64,000 bases of DNA, taken from the NCBI GenBank assembly GCA_015075375.1, contig JABTUM010000002.1:405393-469392 (forward strand), given 5' to 3'. Positions 25,154-34,408 of this stretch are shown here, piece by piece. Within the stretch, counting starts at the first letter, position 1. Each line of letters begins with the position of its first letter. Under the pieces are notes generated by a model. The model saw nothing but the letters and a program-made list of their open reading frames with translations, was not told where the DNA came from and did no database searches. This stretch comes from Planctomycetota bacterium (lineage in GTDB: Bacteria > Planctomycetota > SZUA-567 > H5-PLA8). A program made the position numbers and the translations under genes.

Positions 25154-26056
25154 TCACTTATGGGATTGAGTAGGGGTCGATTGGAACGCAGGAAGCGGTC
25201 CTTGAAGCCTGAATTGACGCGGCGTGTGCCCAAAACGGCGCTGAAAGAGGCGGTAAAAGTAGCTCAGATTATCGAAGCCGGCATCGAGCGCGATATCGAC
25301 GATGGGCTTACCGGACATGGCCAGTTCGCGCGCCGCGTAGTCGAGGCGCAGGCGGTTGACGAGGTCGGTGCTCGTTTGGCCCAGGCCTCGGCGGATGACG
25401 CGGTTGATGTGCTCGGGACCGCGCCCGGCCAAGCGCGCCAGTTCGCGCACGCCTCCGGAGAGGTGCTTGGGCTGGGCGAAGACGGCGAGCGCTCCGCGGA
25501 GCCAATCGGGGAGTTCGGAGGGCTGTTCGGAGCCCACGGGCGCGGTGCGTTCGATGCTTTCCAGCACTTCGAGCAGGAAGTGTTCGAGCCGCAGGCGCGA
25601 TTGCGGCCCGCGTGCAAGGCGTTCGGCGGCGTCGGCGAGGCGGCGAAGATCGTCGGCGCCCATGCGGAAGCGGGCGGGGAGATCGGCTCCGCGCCACGGA
25701 AAGGCTTCCGCGCGCCCGGCGTAGTAGCGCTTGCGCAGATGCAGGAGCGTGGCGTTGCGGAAGGCGACGTTGACCATGACGAAGGCCGTATCGCCCTGGC
25801 GCACGGCGGGCGCGCGGAAGCCGTGGCGGTCGGGCGGGCGGATCAAGACGAGGTCGCCGGGCCGGAGTTCCTTGGGCTGTCCGTTGATCTGGTGGATCGC
25901 GCGCCCGCGTTCCAGCCAGAAGAGTTCGGGGAAGTCGTGGGTGTGTTCGCCGGTGGCGTGCCCCGGCCCGCGGGTGTGGCGGGCGACGTGGTAGTGGGCG
26001 TCGCGGGCGACGAATTTCGCGATGCGCAGTTTGGGGGCGTCGGGGGCGGATATCAT
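25154..26056 (-). CDS. AraC family transcriptional regulator with cupin sensor
   Basis: Protein of 300 residues. N-terminal cupin-like domain (GHATGEHTHDFPELFWLERGRAIHQINGQPKELRPGDLVLIRPPDRHGF) for small-molecule sensing and a C-terminal pair of helix-turn-helix motifs (LARLAGRGPEHINRVIRRGLGQTSTDLVNRLRL; ELAMSGKPIVDIALDAGFDNLSYFYRLFQRRFGHTPRQFR). It is transcribed divergently from the PhyH dioxygenase gene with a 98-bp AT-rich gap, so control of that gene is likely. Confidence 0.92.
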   Translation of the reverse strand: MISAPDAPKLRIAKFVARDAHYHVARHTRGPGHATGEHTHDFPELFWLERGRAIHQINGQPKELRPGDLVLIRPPDRHGFRAPAVRQGDTAFVMVNVAFRNATLLHLRKRYYAGRAEAFPWRGADLPARFRMGADDLRRLADAAERLARGPQSRLRLEHFLLEVLESIERTAPVGSEQPSELPDWLRGALAVFAQPKHLSGGVRELARLAGRGPEHINRVIRRGLGQTSTDLVNRLRLDYAARELAMSGKPIVDIALDAGFDNLSYFYRLFQRRFGHTPRQFRLQGPLPAFQSTPTQSHK

Positions 26057-26154
26057 TAAAGTACAATAATAATGTCATTCCATGCGAAGAAAAGTCTCTT
26101 CCGTGGAACTATCTTGAATGCATCGCAGGTACACCTCTCTTTGGGAGACTCCTC

Positions 26155-26979
26155 ATGGCCGGCCGACTCAGCCCCGAACAAGCAGCCTTCTACAAGCGCG
26201 AAGGCTATCTGCTTTACGATCAGCCCGTCTTTCCGCAGGCGAAGTTCGATGCCTTGAAGGCGCATTTCGAGGAGCAACTGGTGCTGTGGGAGGCGACGTC
26301 GGGGAAGACGCCGGAGCATATGGACGTGCCGCACTTCACGGATATCGAGCTGTTCAAGTGGCTGCTGGACGATTGCGTGCTGGATCTGGTCGAATCGCTG
26401 ATCGGGCCGGACATCATGCTCTGGTCGTCGCACTTCATCTGCAAGCCGGCGGGAACGGGCAAGCGGGTGCCGTGGCACGAAGACAGCGCGTACTGGGGCA
26501 AGCGGCTGGATCCGATGGAGGTGGTGACGATCTGGCTGGCGATCGATCCGGCCACGACGGAGAACGGCTGCATGCGGGTGATCCCCGGGACGAGCCGGAA
26601 CGGGTATTCGGAATACGACCCGGTGGCGCAGCCGGAGAAGCACGTCTTCGGGACGGAGATCAAGCGCGGCCGGTTCAACGAAGCCGCGGCGGTGGATTGC
26701 GTGCTGAGGCCGAATACGTGTTCGTTCCACCACGCCAAGACGATTCACGGTTCGAACTTCAACACGAGCACGCAGCGGCGCTGCGGGTACACGATGCGCT
26801 ACGCGCCGGCATCGTCGAAGTTCGAGGTGGGCGCGGGCGGGAATCGCCTGCACCAGATTTATCTGGCCCGCGGCCGGGATTTGGCGGGGAACGAGTACGG
26901 CGATCCGACGCAGGTTCACAAGGCGTGGCAGGAAGCGAGCGCCGCTCAGCGCAAGGCGGTCAAGACGCTGGCGCATTGA
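26155..26979 (+). CDS. Phytanoyl-CoA dioxygenase family protein
   Basis: Protein of 274 residues, Fe(II)/2-oxoglutarate-dependent oxygenase of the PhyH type. Iron ligands visible: H108-x-D110 in PWHEDSAYWG and distal H198 in KTIHGSNFN, with a 2-oxoglutarate-binding arginine in TQRRCGYTMRY. Cytoplasmic; substrate not readable from sequence, but small organic acids, betaine-like compounds or secondary metabolites are typical of environmental relatives. GGGAG precedes the ATG. Divergent AraC gene suggests substrate induction. Ends at a shared hairpin terminator. Confidence 0.92.
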   Translation: MAGRLSPEQAAFYKREGYLLYDQPVFPQAKFDALKAHFEEQLVLWEATSGKTPEHMDVPHFTDIELFKWLLDDCVLDLVESLIGPDIMLWSSHFICKPAGTGKRVPWHEDSAYWGKRLDPMEVVTIWLAIDPATTENGCMRVIPGTSRNGYSEYDPVAQPEKHVFGTEIKRGRFNEAAAVDCVLRPNTCSFHHAKTIHGSNFNTSTQRRCGYTMRYAPASSKFEVGAGGNRLHQIYLARGRDLAGNEYGDPTQVHKAWQEASAAQRKAVKTLAH

Positions 26980-27009
26980 CGGTGCGGGAAGATGCTTCGA
27001 CTTCATAAC

Positions 27010-27037
27010 GCGGGCGGTCCCGAACGGGACCGCCCGC
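27010..27037. terminator. Bidirectional hairpin between convergent genes
   Basis: Perfect 12-bp stem GCGGGCGGTCCC / GGGACCGCCCGC with GAAC loop, between the PhyH gene and the DUF4091 gene. There is a short TTCCATTT on the plus side; termination is likely though the U-tract is weak. Confidence 0.8.
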
Positions 27038-27044
27038 TTCCATT

Positions 27045-29810
27045 TCAGGGCTTGGCGGCCTGGGCCAGGATTTCCTGCGCCTGGGTGCGCCATGCCTCGG
27101 CCTGGCGGTGGGCTTGATCCAGATTGGCTACGGCGCCGATCCCCAGAGCTTGAGCGAGGAGCTTCTCGGCGGCGGCGCGCTGTTCGGAGGAGGCTTGCGC
27201 GCGGCGGGCGAGGGCTTCGAGCGCGCGCGCGTAGCGGAAGTCGTCGATGCCTTCGCGGATGCGTTCCCAGCGCGCGGTGGTGACGAAGGTGCCGTCGGCG
27301 CGCGGCGGGGCGAGCAGGAAATCGCCTTCGCGGGCGTCGAGGTCGTAGTACGGATCGACATGGTTGCCGGTGTAGGAATAGGTAATCAGGCCGTCGGTAT
27401 GGCGTTCGTGCATGGCGCGCCAAGCGCGCAGCCCGTAGGCGGGGCGGTGGCTGCCGACATTGCAATTGAGCAGGAACTTCCCGGCCTTTTTGGCGCGCGC
27501 GAAGTCCTCGACCTTGCAGAAATCCTTCAGGTGGTGGACGTCGAGGGAGTCCAGGAGCGCGTAGCTTTCGGGACTTTGCGTGTGGTAGGCGATGCCCATC
27601 CAGATGTCGGGCGAGACGGCGTGCACGGCTTGGTTGACGGCGACGAGCTTGTTCAGGGTCTCCGCGAGGTTCGGTTCGTCCCCGTAGCAGAAGAACGGCT
27701 TGGGCCAGCCCTGAGCTTGGAAGAAGCGGGTCAATTCCAGGTGCCATGCGGCGATGAATTGTTCGCGCGGCAGGCCTTTGATGGCTCCGCCGCCGGCGAG
27801 TTCGTCGAGTGAGGCTCCGCCGGGGGCGTCCACGGGTCCGGACTGGAAACCCAGGCGCTTGCGCAGGGCGAGTTCTTCGGCGATTTCGGCCGCGTTGGCG
27901 ACGGAGGCCTTGCCGTCCTTCCAGGCGGGTTTGACGTTCAGATCCTTGATGTAATTGATGCCATGGTCACGCAGGTCGCGGTACACGGCTTCGCGCTGCG
28001 CCAGGCGTTCCGCCGGCGGCCGCGGGTAGTAGGCCGGAGGCATGATCTCGATGCCGTAGAGGGAGAAAAGATGTCCGGGATCGGGCAGGGCGAAGGGGAG
28101 GACGCGGAGCTGAAAGGGGAGCGCGCGGGTTCCGCCGTGTTCGGCTTTGACGGTCAGGGTGGCGGTGTAGGTGCCCGGGACGGCCTCGGCGGGCACGGCC
28201 ACGTGGATCCAGAAGCGCCGGGCGAGCCCGTGATCGGAAGTCAACGTATCGGCCGGCGTGCGATTGAAGGGGCGCAGCTCGCGTTCGCACAACGCATAGA
28301 GACCCGATTGATGACCCTGATGGCGCGTGAAGCGGTAGCGCCCGGTCCAGATCGAACAGGCGCTTTCGGGTAAGGCCCGGCCTTGCGCGTTGACGAGGGG
28401 CGAGAGGGTGACGTCCAGTTTGCCGAGGGGTTTGGCGGGCCGCAGCGCAAAGGCGGCCGGTTCGCTTTCGCCTTGTGCCGCCGCGGCATCGAGACGGTCG
28501 AGGAGTTCGGTATCGGCGGGCACGTGGTCGTAGGTCTTAACGTCGTCGCCGCCCGCATAGGGGGAGGTTCGGTACAGGACGAAGCCGTCGCGGGCGGCCG
28601 CTTGCGCGGCTTGCCCCGCGAATACGGGCGCCGCGGGGGGCTTGGAGACGGGCTTCCAGCGCTGCGCCCAGTCGAAGCGGCGCAGTTCTTTGATGTATTT
28701 CAAGAAGGCCTCGCCTTGCGCGGAGTGCTCGGCGGGGTAGAGGACGACGGCGGAGAGCGTATTTCCGTACATGTCTGGAGAGCGGAACTGGAGATTGAGC
28801 TGGCCGTCTTTGACCTCGGCGTCGAAGGTGCGCCACGGAAAGCGCGGCTCGACGTACTTGTCGAACGGATCCTCGCCCGGTAGGTCGTCGGCATCCTGAT
28901 GGCGGAAGTAACGGCGCTGGAATTCTTCGGCGTCCATGGATTCGTCGAGGACCGTCCGGCCTTCGGCGAGCACTTCGCGGCGCGTGTAATGCTGCATGAA
29001 CTCCCAGTAGCCCGCGTCTTCGAGCTGGAGATGGACCCGATAGCTTCCGTTCGGCAGATCGACGGCCAGTTCGGCGTCGCTGCAGGAGAGGTACGAGCGG
29101 TAAAGGTTGTCGGGGTGCTTGCGGTCCTCGAGGCGCATGAATCCGGCTTTGAGCCAGCCGGCGCCGGACTCTTTTCGGTAGAGATCCTTTTCGTTCAGCT
29201 TCACGAAGCCCGGGAAGCCGGGCGCAGCGGCGGGTCCGATCTTGTACGCGCGCAGGCCGGGTACGTCGACCTTCGGCGCGGCGAAGCGTTCGAGGCGGAG
29301 GGCGTCGAGCACCACGTCGCCTTCGGCGAGGAGGTTCAGGGCGGTGATGGCGCGCGGATCGAGGGAGCCGCCCATGTCGTTGCGCAGGATTTCGCCGCGC
29401 CAGAGATCGGCCACGGCGAATTGAACGGTGTTGGCGCCCGGCAGGAGCGCCAAGTAGCGGTTATGCCAGGACCAGTAGCCTTGGTCTTTGGCGTCGCGAA
29501 GCTGGAGGTTGAGTTTGACGGTCTTCGTTCCCGGGTTGAAGGCTTCAAACTTGACCAGATCGAATTTCGACCAGTCCGCGGGCAATCCCGAAGCCGGGTC
29601 GGCGTGCTGCCAAGCGCCGGCGGGCAGTTTGAGGGCTTTGGCGCCTTGCGGGGCGTGTTCGGAGACGATCTGCGCGCCGCCTTTTCCGTCGAACGGCTTG
29701 AACGAGCCGGATTCGAAGTCTCCGGCGATGAGCGGCGATTCGGCGGCCTGGAGCGCGCTCGCACAGGCGAGAAGGGTCAAGGCCAGGAGTGCGGGGCACG
29801 GGCGTTTCAT
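27045..29810 (-). CDS. Secreted DUF4091 (glycoside-hydrolase-like) protein
   Basis: Protein of 921 residues. ATG at 29810 with AAAGGA at 7 nt and a signal peptide (KRPCPALLALTLLACASALQAAE); the open frame further upstream is not used. N-terminal beta-sandwich carbohydrate-binding-like domain (LIAGDFESGSFKPFDGKGG), a middle region with further beta domains, then the catalytic-like (beta/alpha)8 part: LPFALPDPGHLFSLYGIEIMPPAYY, DLRDHGINYIKDLNVKPAW, KPFFCYGDEPNL, and the DUF4091 C-terminus RWERIREGIDDFRYARALEALA. The conserved GDEP and EGIDDFRY are hallmarks of DUF4091. Predicted to act on polysaccharide outside the cytoplasm. It follows the GntR/LacI-type regulator by 41 nt. Confidence 0.88.
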   Translation of the reverse strand: MKRPCPALLALTLLACASALQAAESPLIAGDFESGSFKPFDGKGGAQIVSEHAPQGAKALKLPAGAWQHADPASGLPADWSKFDLVKFEAFNPGTKTVKLNLQLRDAKDQGYWSWHNRYLALLPGANTVQFAVADLWRGEILRNDMGGSLDPRAITALNLLAEGDVVLDALRLERFAAPKVDVPGLRAYKIGPAAAPGFPGFVKLNEKDLYRKESGAGWLKAGFMRLEDRKHPDNLYRSYLSCSDAELAVDLPNGSYRVHLQLEDAGYWEFMQHYTRREVLAEGRTVLDESMDAEEFQRRYFRHQDADDLPGEDPFDKYVEPRFPWRTFDAEVKDGQLNLQFRSPDMYGNTLSAVVLYPAEHSAQGEAFLKYIKELRRFDWAQRWKPVSKPPAAPVFAGQAAQAAARDGFVLYRTSPYAGGDDVKTYDHVPADTELLDRLDAAAAQGESEPAAFALRPAKPLGKLDVTLSPLVNAQGRALPESACSIWTGRYRFTRHQGHQSGLYALCERELRPFNRTPADTLTSDHGLARRFWIHVAVPAEAVPGTYTATLTVKAEHGGTRALPFQLRVLPFALPDPGHLFSLYGIEIMPPAYYPRPPAERLAQREAVYRDLRDHGINYIKDLNVKPAWKDGKASVANAAEIAEELALRKRLGFQSGPVDAPGGASLDELAGGGAIKGLPREQFIAAWHLELTRFFQAQGWPKPFFCYGDEPNLAETLNKLVAVNQAVHAVSPDIWMGIAYHTQSPESYALLDSLDVHHLKDFCKVEDFARAKKAGKFLLNCNVGSHRPAYGLRAWRAMHERHTDGLITYSYTGNHVDPYYDLDAREGDFLLAPPRADGTFVTTARWERIREGIDDFRYARALEALARRAQASSEQRAAAEKLLAQALGIGAVANLDQAHRQAEAWRTQAQEILAQAAKP

Positions 29811-29851
29811 GTTGAGGTCCTTTCGGTCTGGCGTCATCGATCCAGAAACGG

Positions 29852-30943
29852 TCAATCGGCGCGCGGAAAATCGGTGCTGGCGCGAGCCACGAATTCGGAC
29901 GGGAAGCTCGCGGTGACCGGCGCGGCGGCAGGTTCGTCGATCCGCGCGCGCAGGAGTTCCGCGGCCTTGCGGCCCATCTCCTCGAGAGGCATGCGCACCG
30001 AAGAGAGCGCGGGCTGGCAGAAGTACCCCAGATCCCCGAACCCGATGACGCTCAGGTCGCGCGGCACTTGCCAGCCGTGATCTTTCACGGCGGCGATGGC
30101 GCCCATGGCCATCTCGTCGGTGGTGCAGAACAAGGCCGTAACGGGATCCGGTTCGCGCAGCATCCTGCGCGCGGCGGCGTAGGCCGCGGCGCCGTTGCAT
30201 TCGGCGTAGACGATCCATTCGGGACGGAGTTCGATTCGGCGGCCGGCCAGAGCGAGACGGTAGCCGGTTTCGCGGGCCAAGGAAGCCGGAGTGGGTCCGT
30301 AGGTCAAGAGTCCGATCTTGCGATGCCCGCGTTCGAGCAGGTGGCGCACCGCCTGTTCGGCGCTGTGGCGGCCTTCGTGCGTTACGGCATCGCAGGGGGG
30401 ATGACCGGGCGGCTGGCTGCTGTCCACCAGGATCAGCGGAACCTTTTGCGCGGCCAGGGCGCCGAGGACTTCGGGGTCCACGATGCCCAACGCAACGAGC
30501 GCTCGCGCGTTCGAATCTCGCACCAGCGCGTCGGCGAAGGCCGCGAAGGGCGCGGCCAACGGGCGATAGACCAACGCCAGGCCGTGGGTGCCGGTGGCCG
30601 ACTGCAGCCCTTCCATGATGCGGTAATAGAAGAAGCTTTCGCGCAATTCGGACTGCCCGAAGGGCGCCACGATTCCCACCGTATCCAAGGCGCGTGCGGC
30701 AGGGGCCGCCGAGGCTTTGACGTAGGTTCCGCGCCCGCGGATACGGTAGAGCAGGCCTTCGTCGGTGAGCGTGACGAGTGCGCGGCGCACGGTCATGCGG
30801 CTTAGGCCCATGCGCTTGGCGAGTTCCCGTTCTTCGGGGACGGCCGTGTTAGGCAGGAGCCTGCCGGCTTCGATTTCGGTCCTCAGCCATGCTTCGACTT
30901 GGCGGTAGCAGGGCAAGGAGCCGGAGCGCTGGATCTTCAACAT
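29852..30943 (-). CDS. GntR-HTH / LacI-type ligand-binding transcriptional regulator
   Basis: Protein of 363 residues from the ATG at 30943 (frame open to 30982). N-terminal GntR winged helix (SLPCYRQVEAWLRTEIEAGRLLPNTAVPEERELAKRMGLSRMTVRRALVTLTDEGLLYRIRGRGTYV) fused to a periplasmic-binding-protein-like effector domain as in LacI/GalR (VGIVAPFG, HLLERGHRKIGLLTYGPT, TALFCTTDEMAMGAIAAVKDHGWQVPRDLSVIGFGDL). Such GntR-PBP1 hybrids are typically sugar-responsive (AraR-like). It precedes the DUF4091 gene on the same strand by 41 nt, so it probably regulates an operon including that glycan-active protein and itself. Confidence 0.92.
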   Translation of the reverse strand: MLKIQRSGSLPCYRQVEAWLRTEIEAGRLLPNTAVPEERELAKRMGLSRMTVRRALVTLTDEGLLYRIRGRGTYVKASAAPAARALDTVGIVAPFGQSELRESFFYYRIMEGLQSATGTHGLALVYRPLAAPFAAFADALVRDSNARALVALGIVDPEVLGALAAQKVPLILVDSSQPPGHPPCDAVTHEGRHSAEQAVRHLLERGHRKIGLLTYGPTPASLARETGYRLALAGRRIELRPEWIVYAECNGAAAYAAARRMLREPDPVTALFCTTDEMAMGAIAAVKDHGWQVPRDLSVIGFGDLGYFCQPALSSVRMPLEEMGRKAAELLRARIDEPAAAPVTASFPSEFVARASTDFPRAD

Positions 30944-31076
30944 ACTGGGGCATACACCATAGGTATGTATCTGGTATAACATTATTGGGTTTAAATCTAT
31001 TTTATAACTATATGATAATAATGTATTTATAAAATCAATGAGAAATTTTATACTTGATGTATACCTGGATGGGGCG
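30944..31076 (-). promoter_or_regulatory. AT-rich promoter/operator region of the GntR-DUF4091 operon
   Basis: This 133-bp segment is strongly AT-rich in a GC-rich setting. AGGTATGTATC at 30961-30971 and GATGTATACCT at 31056-31066 are inverted near-copies (9 of 11 positions), about 85 bp apart. They are candidate operators for the GntR/LacI-type regulator, with autoregulation implied by position. Confidence 0.45.
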
Positions 31077-34000
31077 TCAAAGCCCGGGCAAGACCGGCCC
31101 TAACACGATGACTTCGTCGAGCCAGACGCGCTTGCCGCCGCAACCGCGGCCGTTGGTATGGTTGGGGTGGATGCGCGGTTCGTAGAAGGGTTTGGGAATG
31201 ACCAAGCGCAAGCCGGTGATGGCCATGGGCTTGCCGACGTCTTTGGCGACGAGCGGAAATGCGCGCGGAAACTGATTGTAACAGTTCACGCGACCCCAGT
31301 GAGTCCAGGCGCCTGCGGTGGACTTGACCGCGTCAGGGCCGTCGTAGGTATACACTTCGACGTGGTCGAAACCGGGGTTGTTCAGCAGCAGCGCGTGGGC
31401 CTGCACGGGCTTGTCCCAGTACAGCATGATAATGGATTGATTGCTGTCGCTGACGGCCTGCGGCGTGCCTTGGTCGCCGTTGTCCCAGCCCTTCGATTCG
31501 AAGAACTCTCCGCGTGTTTCGGATCGTCCGTTCACGAGCAGCCCCGTTTTGGTCTGTTCGAAATTGCTGCTGGTCCGCACGCCACGCGCGACGTTGGTGT
31601 AGAGCCCCGCGATCAGGCGCGCTCCGTAGAACCACGCGCTCTTGCCATCGGCGTTCGAAACGCGCAGGGCGCGGGTGAGGGTGCCCGGCGGGAGGGTGAA
31701 GACGGTCTGGTCGTCGGCCGCGATGGGCCGGGCGGCGATCCAGTGATCTTCGTTATTCAGATCGCCGGGGTAGGGCGCGTTGGGCTTGAGGACGCTAAAG
31801 GTGCAGGTGAGCGCTTTGCCGACAATGGTCGAGACCGGAATCGGGCGTGTGAATCCGAAGCGCAAGTGCGATTGCGCGCCGTTGTCGAAGGGAATGCCGG
31901 TGGGCGCATCGCGCTGGACTTTATTCGATGCTTCCGTCCAGAGCAGCCAGATCAGGTCGTTGTGGCCCTTAAGCTGGCGGTTGGTGAATTGAACGATTTT
32001 ATCGCCGGAAAGATGGCCGTAGGCTTCCCAGTCGAGGTCTTCCACGCCTTTGAGCGGCGATTTGAAAGGTTCCTTCGATTCGGTGACGGCTTTCTTCAAT
32101 CTCGATTCCAGTTCGCCCAGCTTTTCCGAGGCCGTCAGCGAATGTGCGTGTGAGGTTTTGAAGTCCGTGTAGGCCTGCTGATAGGCTTGCCATTGACTGG
32201 TTTCGAAGAGAAGGAGCAGTTTCGTGAATGCGACCGCCGCCGCGCGTTCGGCGCTTTCGGTCTCCAACAGATCGGCCAGGTACGCGAGTTCTTCGGCTGG
32301 GGCCTTCAGAGTGCGCGCCTTTTCGAGCCATTCGGAGACGGGCGTGAGGTCGGCCTCCGGGTCGCTCAAGCCGAGGAAGCGGGCAAACGCGCGGCGCATC
32401 CATCCGGCGCCGTCTTCGCCGAGGCCCGACTCGCGCAACTGAGCCAGCATTTCCGGATGCAGATTGTCGAGCTTCAAGGCCATCGACATCTGCTTGGTGC
32501 CGACTTGAAAGGCGCCGTCCTTAAAGGAGAGGATCTGGTATTCGGTGCGTTTGCCCACCTTCATGGGCTTGCCGGTCTTCATTTTCAGTTCGAGCAGATC
32601 GACGTCCTTCAGTTTTTCGGCGCCCACCGTGACCGCTTTATCCAGGTCTTCGAGCCATTGCAGGGCGAGCGCATGCCGCGTGACGCGTTCGGACATGCTC
32701 TTGAGCGCGGCGTCCCGTGCCGCGGCGTCGAAGATCTTTCGAGCCGCCGCGGTGTCGCCGGCGCGGAGTTGTTCGACGAAGTCGCGCTGAAAGCGGACGT
32801 AGGCGGCCAGTTGGGAGGCTTGCGGTGCGGCGGGCTTCGGTTCGGCCACGGGCGCAACGGATGGAACGGCCTCGTCTGCGAGCGGTCCCTTGCGCGGCAC
32901 GATTCCGGCCGGCACGGAGGATTCGAAAAGCGGCTGCCAGATGCGCGTGCGGCCCGAATCCTCGAGGTACAACACGCCCCAGGCCACGCCGAACTCTTTT
33001 CCGGCAAACGCCTCGAGATCCAGGAAGGCGATCGAGAAGTCGCCCACGGTCACGGGATCGTCGACCCACTTCGCGCCGTTCACCCTGATCACCAACCGGG
33101 CTTGCGTCCGGCCGGTGCGCACGGCGAGGCGCAGCCAGCGCTTGCCTTCGGGGACGCGCAAGGAGCCTTCCACGCCCACGATTCCGGGCTTCTTGTCGGC
33201 CGCACCGGTGAGTTGAATGGAACCGTCGCGATCCGCATGCTTCTGGTCGGCTTCGATGATCCCTCCCACCGTTTTGAAACCTTTGAACCAGGCCGGGAGG
33301 TCTTCCGCTGCGGGCTGCGCCGCCGCGGGTGCCTCGGGTTCTTCTTGAAGTTCGTTCCGCGCCATTCGCGCCGCCTCCGCTTCCCGATCGTCTTGCCTGG
33401 AGTCGGGAAGATTCCGGGGTACGGCTTCGACGGCTCGCACGGGCGAAGGCAGCGGGGCGGGGGGCAAAGACGATGCAGAGGCGCTTTCGCCGGATTTGCC
33501 TTTGGCCGTTACCGTGGGCTCGCTGCCTCCCGAACTGACCAGGAGCACGCCGAGCACTAGAGCCACCGCCACGCCAATCAGAAGGTAAACCATCCCCGCC
33601 GAGCCCGTGCCGGAAGCGGCGCGGTCGGTCCGCTCCGCTCGCGCCGCGCCTTCGGCTCGACCGGCGCGGAGTTTGGACGAGGGCTTGCCTTTACGCTTCT
33701 TGAGGTCGGCGATGGAGATATTCTGCTCGGAGCTTGGCCGTTTCGGCGCGGAGGCGGCATGGGACGCGATCATCTCGCGCGCCTGCTCCTGCGTCATGGG
33801 CATGGTTTCCATCGTCAGTACGCCTTCGGAGCAAGGCGTGCAGAAGACGCCGCGCAGCTTCTTGTCTTTGGCCTGGCCGCCGGCGATTTCGCGGTCGGTC
33901 AGGCGTGCGCCGCACTTTTCGCAGAAGAAGAACTTCATTCCCGCCTGAGCGGGCGCGGCGGCTTGGCCCGCTTCCGCCGGATCGGCGGTCTTGCCGGCGC

Positions 34001-34178
34001 CGCGGGTGAGCACCACGCGCGCTTCATCTTCGGTGAGGGCCGCGTGTTCCATGGTGAGGATGCCGACGGAGCAGTCGCTGCAGAAGACGCCTTTGAGTTT
34101 CTTGTCGCGCGCTTGTCCGCCGGACACGTCCGCGTCGGTGAGGCGTTTCCCGCACTTTTCGCAGAAGAAAAACTTCAT
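31077..34178 (-). CDS. Membrane protein with tandem zinc ribbons and extracytoplasmic beta domains
   Basis: Protein of 1033 residues (ATG at 34178). The cytoplasmic N-terminus carries two near-identical zinc-ribbon units, each MKFFFCEKCG...LTD...GGQA(R/K)DKKL(K/R)GVFC..C, followed by TEDEAR or TQEQAR. Then a basic linker, one membrane helix (GMVYLLIGVAVALVLGVLLVSSGG) and a Pro-rich stalk. Outside: a beta-sandwich (DGSIQLTGAADKKPGIVGVEGSLRV), the helical module WLEDLDKAVTVGAEKLKDVDLLEL...LKLDNLHPEM shared with the kinases, and a C-terminal beta domain (about 230 residues, QSHLRFGFTRPIPV ... KRVWLDEVIVLG). It has the build of the neighbouring kinases but zinc ribbons instead of a kinase; perhaps a partner or decoy receptor. 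Function unknown. Confidence 0.8.
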   Translation of the reverse strand: MKFFFCEKCGKRLTDADVSGGQARDKKLKGVFCSDCSVGILTMEHAALTEDEARVVLTRGAGKTADPAEAGQAAAPAQAGMKFFFCEKCGARLTDREIAGGQAKDKKLRGVFCTPCSEGVLTMETMPMTQEQAREMIASHAASAPKRPSSEQNISIADLKKRKGKPSSKLRAGRAEGAARAERTDRAASGTGSAGMVYLLIGVAVALVLGVLLVSSGGSEPTVTAKGKSGESASASSLPPAPLPSPVRAVEAVPRNLPDSRQDDREAEAARMARNELQEEPEAPAAAQPAAEDLPAWFKGFKTVGGIIEADQKHADRDGSIQLTGAADKKPGIVGVEGSLRVPEGKRWLRLAVRTGRTQARLVIRVNGAKWVDDPVTVGDFSIAFLDLEAFAGKEFGVAWGVLYLEDSGRTRIWQPLFESSVPAGIVPRKGPLADEAVPSVAPVAEPKPAAPQASQLAAYVRFQRDFVEQLRAGDTAAARKIFDAAARDAALKSMSERVTRHALALQWLEDLDKAVTVGAEKLKDVDLLELKMKTGKPMKVGKRTEYQILSFKDGAFQVGTKQMSMALKLDNLHPEMLAQLRESGLGEDGAGWMRRAFARFLGLSDPEADLTPVSEWLEKARTLKAPAEELAYLADLLETESAERAAAVAFTKLLLLFETSQWQAYQQAYTDFKTSHAHSLTASEKLGELESRLKKAVTESKEPFKSPLKGVEDLDWEAYGHLSGDKIVQFTNRQLKGHNDLIWLLWTEASNKVQRDAPTGIPFDNGAQSHLRFGFTRPIPVSTIVGKALTCTFSVLKPNAPYPGDLNNEDHWIAARPIAADDQTVFTLPPGTLTRALRVSNADGKSAWFYGARLIAGLYTNVARGVRTSSNFEQTKTGLLVNGRSETRGEFFESKGWDNGDQGTPQAVSDSNQSIIMLYWDKPVQAHALLLNNPGFDHVEVYTYDGPDAVKSTAGAWTHWGRVNCYNQFPRAFPLVAKDVGKPMAITGLRLVIPKPFYEPRIHPNHTNGRGCGGKRVWLDEVIVLGPVLPGL

Positions 34179-34408
34179 GGTGTGGGAATCTCGTGGACCG
34201 AAACCGTGAGCCGACCGAGCCGAAGACGTGACCGTTGTAGCGCAGTGAGCGCGATCTTCAACGTATCGCTTAAAATCATGACGCCGGTGCGTTCGAATTT
34301 GCAGCAGCATTCGGCGCGTATTTGGTGAAATCGCACATGAGCATTGCGGCCCTATTCTTTGCTTTGGCGGGAGGGTAAAGCAGAAGGTGCGTTCGACTGA
34401 AGCGGGGA

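Noticed and set aside
29811..30218. N-terminal extension of the DUF4091 protein upstream of 29810
   Set aside because: The extension overlaps the regulator gene in another frame, while the ATG at 29810 has a good ribosome-binding site and a signal peptide.
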